A stretch of DNA of 64,000 nucleotides from Thermomicrobiaceae bacterium (GTDB lineage: Bacteria; Chloroflexota; Chloroflexia; Thermomicrobiales; Thermomicrobiaceae). Below, one piece after another: positions 60,289 to 64,000 of this stretch (positions are counted from its first letter, which is position 1; each line of letters starts with the position of its first letter). The stretch covers positions 37,967 through 101,966 of the forward strand of contig JADBJL010000102.1 of NCBI GenBank assembly GCA_014874455.1. Direction: 5' to 3'. The position numbers and the translations under genes were made by a program. The notes below the pieces were generated by a model. It saw nothing but the letters and a program-made list of their open reading frames with translations, searched no databases and was not told the DNA's origin.

Positions 60289-62214
60289 TCAGCTTGCTGG
60301 CTTGAGCACGATGATGGCGAGCGGCGGCAGCGTCAGGTTCAGCGAGTAGGGCCGGCCGTGCCAGGGGACCGGCACCGCCTCGACGCCGCCGAGGTTGCCC
60401 CAGCCAGAGCCACCGTACTCCCGGGCGTCGCTGTTGAGGATCTCCCGCCAGAACCCTCCCTGTGGCACGCCGACCCGGTAGTTCTGGCGCGGTACCGGCG
60501 TGAAGTTGCAGACGATCAGCAGCTCTTGTCCTTGCCTCTTCGCCAGCCGCAGGTAGCTCAGCACGCTGTTCTCGGCGTCGTTGCAGTCGATCCACTGGAA
60601 GCCGTCGGGGCTGAAGTCGAGCTCGTGCAGCGCCGGCTCTTCGCGCATCAGGCGGTTGAGATCTTCGAGCCAGCGCTGGATGCCCTGGTGTGGCTCGTAG
60701 GCGAGGAGATGCCAGTCGAGACTGCTCTCGTGATCCCACTCGCGCCACTGGCCGATCTCGGCGCCCATGAACAGCAGCTTCTTGCCGGGCTGGGTGAACT
60801 GGTAGCCGTAGAGCAGGCGCAGGTTCGCGAACTTCTGCCAGTCGTCACCCGGCATCTTGGCGAGCAGCGAGCCCTTGCCGTGGACGACCTCGTCGTGCGA
60901 GAGCGGGAGCACGAAGTTCTCGTTGAAGGCGTAGAGCATCCTGAAGGTAAGCTGCCCGTGGTGGTACTTGCGATAGATCGGGTCACGGGACATGTAGAAG
61001 AGCGTATCGTGCATCCAGCCCATGTCCCACTTCATCCCGAACCCCAGACCGCCGACGTAGGTCGGGCGCGAGACCATCGGCCAGGCGGTCGACTCCTCGG
61101 CGATCGTCTGCACGTCGGGGTAGTGGCGGTAGACCTCCTCGTTGAGACGCCGCAGGAAAGCGATGGCCTCGAGGTTCTCTCGCCCGCCGTACTCGTTGGG
61201 GATCCACTCCCCTGGCCCGCGCGAGTAGTCGAGGTACAACATCGAGGCCACCGCGTCGACTCTGAGACCGTCGGCGTGATAGCGATCCAGCCAGAACATA
61301 GCGCTCGAGAGCAGGAACGTGCGTACCTCGTTGCGACCGTAGTTGAAGATGGCGCTGCGCCAGTCCGGGTGGAAGCCCTTGCGTGGGTCGGCGTGCTCGT
61401 AGAGGTGCGTGCCGTCGAAGTAGATCAGGCCGTGCTCGTCGTTCGGGAAGTGCGAGGGGACCCAGTCGAGGATCACGCCGATGCCGTGCTGGTGGAGGTA
61501 GTCGATCAGGTACATGAAGTCCTGGGGCGTGCCGTAGCGGCTGGTCGGGGCGAAGTAGCCGGTGATCTGGTAGCCCCAGGAGCCGTAGAAGGGGTGCTCC
61601 ATCACCGGGAGGAACTCGACATGGGTGAAGCCGAGACGCTCGACGTGCTCGGCGAGCCGCGGCGCAAGCTCCCGGTAGGTCAGCCAGCGGTTGCCCTCCT
61701 CGGGCACCCGCATCCACGAGCCCAGGTGCACCTCATAGATGCTGATCGGCGCCTCGAACGCATTGCGCGCGCGCCGGGATGCCATCCACTCCTGATCGCC
61801 CCACTGGTAGTCCAGGCTCCACACGATCGAGGCGGTGCGCGGCGGCGTCTCGTGCAGGAAGCCGTATGGATCGGCCTTCTGTACCTGGTAGCCGTGGTAG
61901 TGCGAGTGGATGTGGTACTTGTAGAGCGCCCCCACCTCCAGCCCCGGGACGAAGCCCTCCCAGATGCCGGAGCTCCCGCGTGGCCGCAGCGGGTGACGGC
62001 CCGGCGTCCAGCCGTTGAAGTCGCCGATCACCGAGACGCTCCGGGCGTTCGGTGCCCATACCGCGAAGTAGACGCCGCGTTCGTCGCCGCTCTGCACCAC
62101 GTGGGCCCCGAGCTTCTCGTAGGCGCGCAGCCATGACCCCTCGTTGAACAGGTAGAGGTCGTCGTCGGTGAGGAGCGTGACGTCGTAGCGGACGCGCTCT
62201 GCCTGCGTCGTCAT
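60289..62214 (-). CDS. glgB: 1,4-alpha-glucan (glycogen) branching enzyme
   Basis: A 641-residue GH13 branching enzyme with an N-terminal CBM48 ([23 protein letters not shown]). The barrel shows [49 protein letters not shown], the nucleophile Asp in [15 protein letters not shown], the acid Glu in [10 protein letters not shown] and [16 protein letters not shown]. It places alpha-1,6 branches in glycogen. It is one domain shorter than E. coli GlgB at the N-terminus, as common in many phyla. The ATG overlaps the malQ stop (ATGA). Confidence 0.95.
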   Translation of the reverse strand: MTTQAERVRYDVTLLTDDDLYLFNEGSWLRAYEKLGAHVVQSGDERGVYFAVWAPNARSVSVIGDFNGWTPGRHPLRPRGSSGIWEGFVPGLEVGALYKYHIHSHYHGYQVQKADPYGFLHETPPRTASIVWSLDYQWGDQEWMASRRARNAFEAPISIYEVHLGSWMRVPEEGNRWLTYRELAPRLAEHVERLGFTHVEFLPVMEHPFYGSWGYQITGYFAPTSRYGTPQDFMYLIDYLHQHGIGVILDWVPSHFPNDEHGLIYFDGTHLYEHADPRKGFHPDWRSAIFNYGRNEVRTFLLSSAMFWLDRYHADGLRVDAVASMLYLDYSRGPGEWIPNEYGGRENLEAIAFLRRLNEEVYRHYPDVQTIAEESTAWPMVSRPTYVGGLGFGMKWDMGWMHDTLFYMSRDPIYRKYHHGQLTFRMLYAFNENFVLPLSHDEVVHGKGSLLAKMPGDDWQKFANLRLLYGYQFTQPGKKLLFMGAEIGQWREWDHESSLDWHLLAYEPHQGIQRWLEDLNRLMREEPALHELDFSPDGFQWIDCNDAENSVLSYLRLAKRQGQELLIVCNFTPVPRQNYRVGVPQGGFWREILNSDAREYGGSGWGNLGGVEAVPVPWHGRPYSLNLTLPPLAIIVLKPAS

Positions 62215-64000
62215 GACTCACCCCCTTGTCGTCGCAGCCGGTTCACGCGCGCGAGCACCTCGCGGACATCGGTGGATGCCTTGATGTCCTCGAGGGTGTA
62301 GCGCGCCTTACGACGCCAGTTCGGCTGCTCCGGGCCGGTGCCGGGCCGGTTCTGTGGTTCGGTCTCCAGCCACAGGTCTTCGAGGTTGATGACGACGGCC
62401 TGAGCGGGGCTGGCAGCCAGGAAGGTCAGAAGGCCCCGCAGCGCTGTGTGGGCATTGCTGTCTTCAGCTTCGGAGAGGCATCTCCGGTGTCGTAACCAGG
62501 AGAACAACCGCTGCCGCTCCTCAGCAGGCCAGGACTCCCAGAGGGCGGCGAACGGCGGCAGGTCGTGCGTATCCAGGCAGGCGAGTGTGTTCTGGGATGG
62601 AGGATGCGCCTCGCCACCAGGCCGCAGCTCGAAGGGAAGGACGTACATCCGCAGGAGCCCGTGCCGTGCCATAGCTTGCCGCACCGAGCTCGGGACGGTG
62701 CCGAGATCCTCTCCGACCACGACGCAGCGGCAGCGGTGCGACTCCACCGTGAGCACCGCATAGAGTTCTTCGGCAGGATAGCGGACGTAGACACCATCCC
62801 GGCCGCTGCTGCCGGCCGGCACGAGGTACAGCCGGTGCAGCCCCATGACGTGATCGATCCTGAGCATACCGGCATGGCACAGGTGATGCCGGAAGCAGGC
62901 CCTGAGATAGCGGTAGCCATCCTCGCGCTGCCGCTCCGGGTGCAGTGGTGGGAACCCCCACACCTGGCCTTCCTCGAAGAACGGGTCGGGAGGCGCGCCA
63001 GCGCTGACCGACTGGAGAAAGTGATCACGATAGCGCCAGGTGTCGAACCCCTCAGGATGCACGCCGAGCGGCAGGTCGAGATAGAGCCCCAGCCCGCCCG
63101 CACTGCCGTTACGAACCAGTTGCCCGAGCTGCTGCTCGGTTACCCATTGCGCGTAGAGATGGTACCGGACAGCCGTCGGATCGGCCTCGCGCAGGTCGCC
63201 GCTGCGCTGGGGCTCTGGCCAGGCTGACCAGCCAGCCCGGTACCGCTCGACCGTCGCCCGGAAGCGCGCGTATCGATCCGCTTCCGGGTGGGCAGAGCGC
63301 CAGGCTTCGAGCTCGTCGCGCCGGGGGCCGGGCGTCTCCCAGCACGTGCGCGCCAAGAGTTCCAGCACGTGCCGGCGCAGGCGCATGCCAGCCTGGTAGT
63401 CGACGAGACGCTGGCTACGGAGGCGACGGAGTTCTGCCTGGAAAGCGGAAGAGGCGACCAGTTCCCGAGCAGCTTCGCTCCTCTGGAATTCCGGTAACGC
63501 CGTCACGTCGAGATAGAACTCGTTCCAGAAGAGGCGACTCACCGGCATATACGGGCTCACCTCGCACGGCTCGTCGAGATAGGCTGCCAGGAGCGGCAGC
63601 GTGCCGGTGAAGTGCCCACCCTGGCCTATCGTCCATTCGAACAGACTCGCGAGGTCGCTGAAGTTGCCGGCGCCCCAGCTCCGCTCGCTAGTCAGCGCGT
63701 ACAGTGGCAAGAACGTGCCCCAGAAGCGGGCCTGCGGGCTTCGCGGCATCCAGGCGCGTCGTGGCGCGGCGATGACCGTCGCGCCGACGATGTCGCCGCC
63801 GGAGATCTCGAGCGTCAGCCGGTGATAGCCCCAAGGCAGCCGGTTGGGCAACCGAAGCCCGCGGACGGTATAGCGATGGCCGTCGACGTCTGCCTGGCCG
63901 ACGAGCGGCAGGCGATCCAGGTCTCCGCGCAGCTCCCGGCTCGACCCATCCTCGAGCTGGAGATGGGCGGCGAACGAGCCGCTCGCACGTTCGAGCGGCA
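62211..64000 (-). CDS. malQ: 4-alpha-glucanotransferase (amylomaltase), 5' end outside the window
   Basis: At least 596 residues of a GH77 enzyme, open to the window edge. Visible motifs are [42 protein letters not shown] with the nucleophile Asp, [17 protein letters not shown] with the acid Glu, and [13 protein letters not shown]. The N-terminal beta-rich domain ([18 protein letters not shown]) is also present and extends beyond 64000, so no start is claimed; the earlier TTG at 63851 is internal. It moves maltodextrin units between chains and feeds the glgB-treZ-treY pathway. Confidence 0.92.
   Translation of the reverse strand, partial: PLERASGSFAAHLQLEDGSSRELRGDLDRLPLVGQADVDGHRYTVRGLRLPNRLPWGYHRLTLEISGGDIVGATVIAAPRRAWMPRSPQARFWGTFLPLYALTSERSWGAGNFSDLASLFEWTIGQGGHFTGTLPLLAAYLDEPCEVSPYMPVSRLFWNEFYLDVTALPEFQRSEAARELVASSAFQAELRRLRSQRLVDYQAGMRLRRHVLELLARTCWETPGPRRDELEAWRSAHPEADRYARFRATVERYRAGWSAWPEPQRSGDLREADPTAVRYHLYAQWVTEQQLGQLVRNGSAGGLGLYLDLPLGVHPEGFDTWRYRDHFLQSVSAGAPPDPFFEEGQVWGFPPLHPERQREDGYRYLRACFRHHLCHAGMLRIDHVMGLHRLYLVPAGSSGRDGVYVRYPAEELYAVLTVESHRCRCVVVGEDLGTVPSSVRQAMARHGLLRMYVLPFELRPGGEAHPPSQNTLACLDTHDLPPFAALWESWPAEERQRLFSWLRHRRCLSEAEDSNAHTALRGLLTFLAASPAQAVVINLEDLWLETEPQNRPGTGPEQPNWRRKARYTLEDIKASTDVREVLARVNRLRRQGGES

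Noticed and set aside
59953..62136. A plus-strand open frame of over 700 codons opposite treZ and glgB
   Set aside because: It is antisense to two clear GH13 genes and has artefact composition (long Val/Glu/His-rich runs without motifs).

Overview
This 64 kb window is dense, high-GC bacterial chromosome with strong Shine-Dalgarno motifs, many GTG and some TTG starts, and many four-base start/stop overlaps. Gene content (two-subtype TenA thiamine salvage, TreYZ/GlgB/GlgA-free glycogen-trehalose operon, CtpI-like giant P-type ATPase, Fe-S/NrfD molybdoenzyme, D-aminoacylase, Tat-lipoprotein PotD) suggests a thermophilic member of the Chloroflexota, perhaps class Thermomicrobia. That placement is an inference from gene style, not a search result.

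Layout. 1-7.4 kb: the end of a lipoate ligase gene; a CstR/CsoR-type thiol sensor followed in one operon by a ferredoxin-NrfD fusion and a DMSO-reductase-family molybdoenzyme; an amidohydrolase. 7.5-8.2 kb: a small zinc-ribbon protein and, convergent to it, a complete tmRNA gene. 8.7-15.1 kb: two small membrane-associated proteins, a 1609-residue P-type ATPase with a degenerate first half, and a small membrane protein. 15.2-20.1 kb: a TPP-riboswitch-controlled operon with a 31-codon leader ORF, a Cys-less TenA, an ECF transporter of YkoEDC type, a 35-residue membrane peptide and a Cys-type TenA. 20.3-22.3 kb: a membrane protein, rpsU and citrate synthase, all on the minus strand.

22.4-27.5 kb: a small HTH protein, an unknown protein and urease subunits A, B and C on the plus strand, converging on a minus-strand set encoding a 78-residue protein, a DUF1989 protein and a ureohydrolase. 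No urease accessory genes are present. Together these could convert a guanidino compound, possibly guanidine itself, to urea and then ammonia. 27.5-32.8 kb: a zinc-ribbon-FabF fusion, then a tandem array of an unrecognised two-gene module (A/B, A/B and a third B with a decayed A), then mrp. 32.9-42.1 kb: an NnrS-like membrane protein, folC, the potABCD polyamine transporter and a D-aminoacylase-type amidohydrolase.

42.3-52.8 kb: a HAD phosphatase overlapping an ADP-ribosylglycohydrolase gene, a run of amino-acid catabolism genes (DapB-like dehydrogenase, M20 peptidase, class III aminotransferase) with an NYN protein between them, a coiled-coil membrane protein, a phosphoesterase, UspA and two TrkA-type proteins. 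52.9-64 kb: one minus-strand operon, malQ-glgB-treZ-GH57-treY, for glycogen remodelling and its conversion to trehalose.

Structure beyond genes includes three copies of a 28-bp palindrome (one supplies the stop codon of the HAD gene), several sigma-70-like promoters with 17-18 bp spacers, and short operator-like repeats. The features most worth pursuing are the A/B module array, the urease-DUF1989-ureohydrolase locus, the PacL-like small proteins with the pseudo-duplicated ATPase, and the leader ORF between the TPP riboswitch and tenA.
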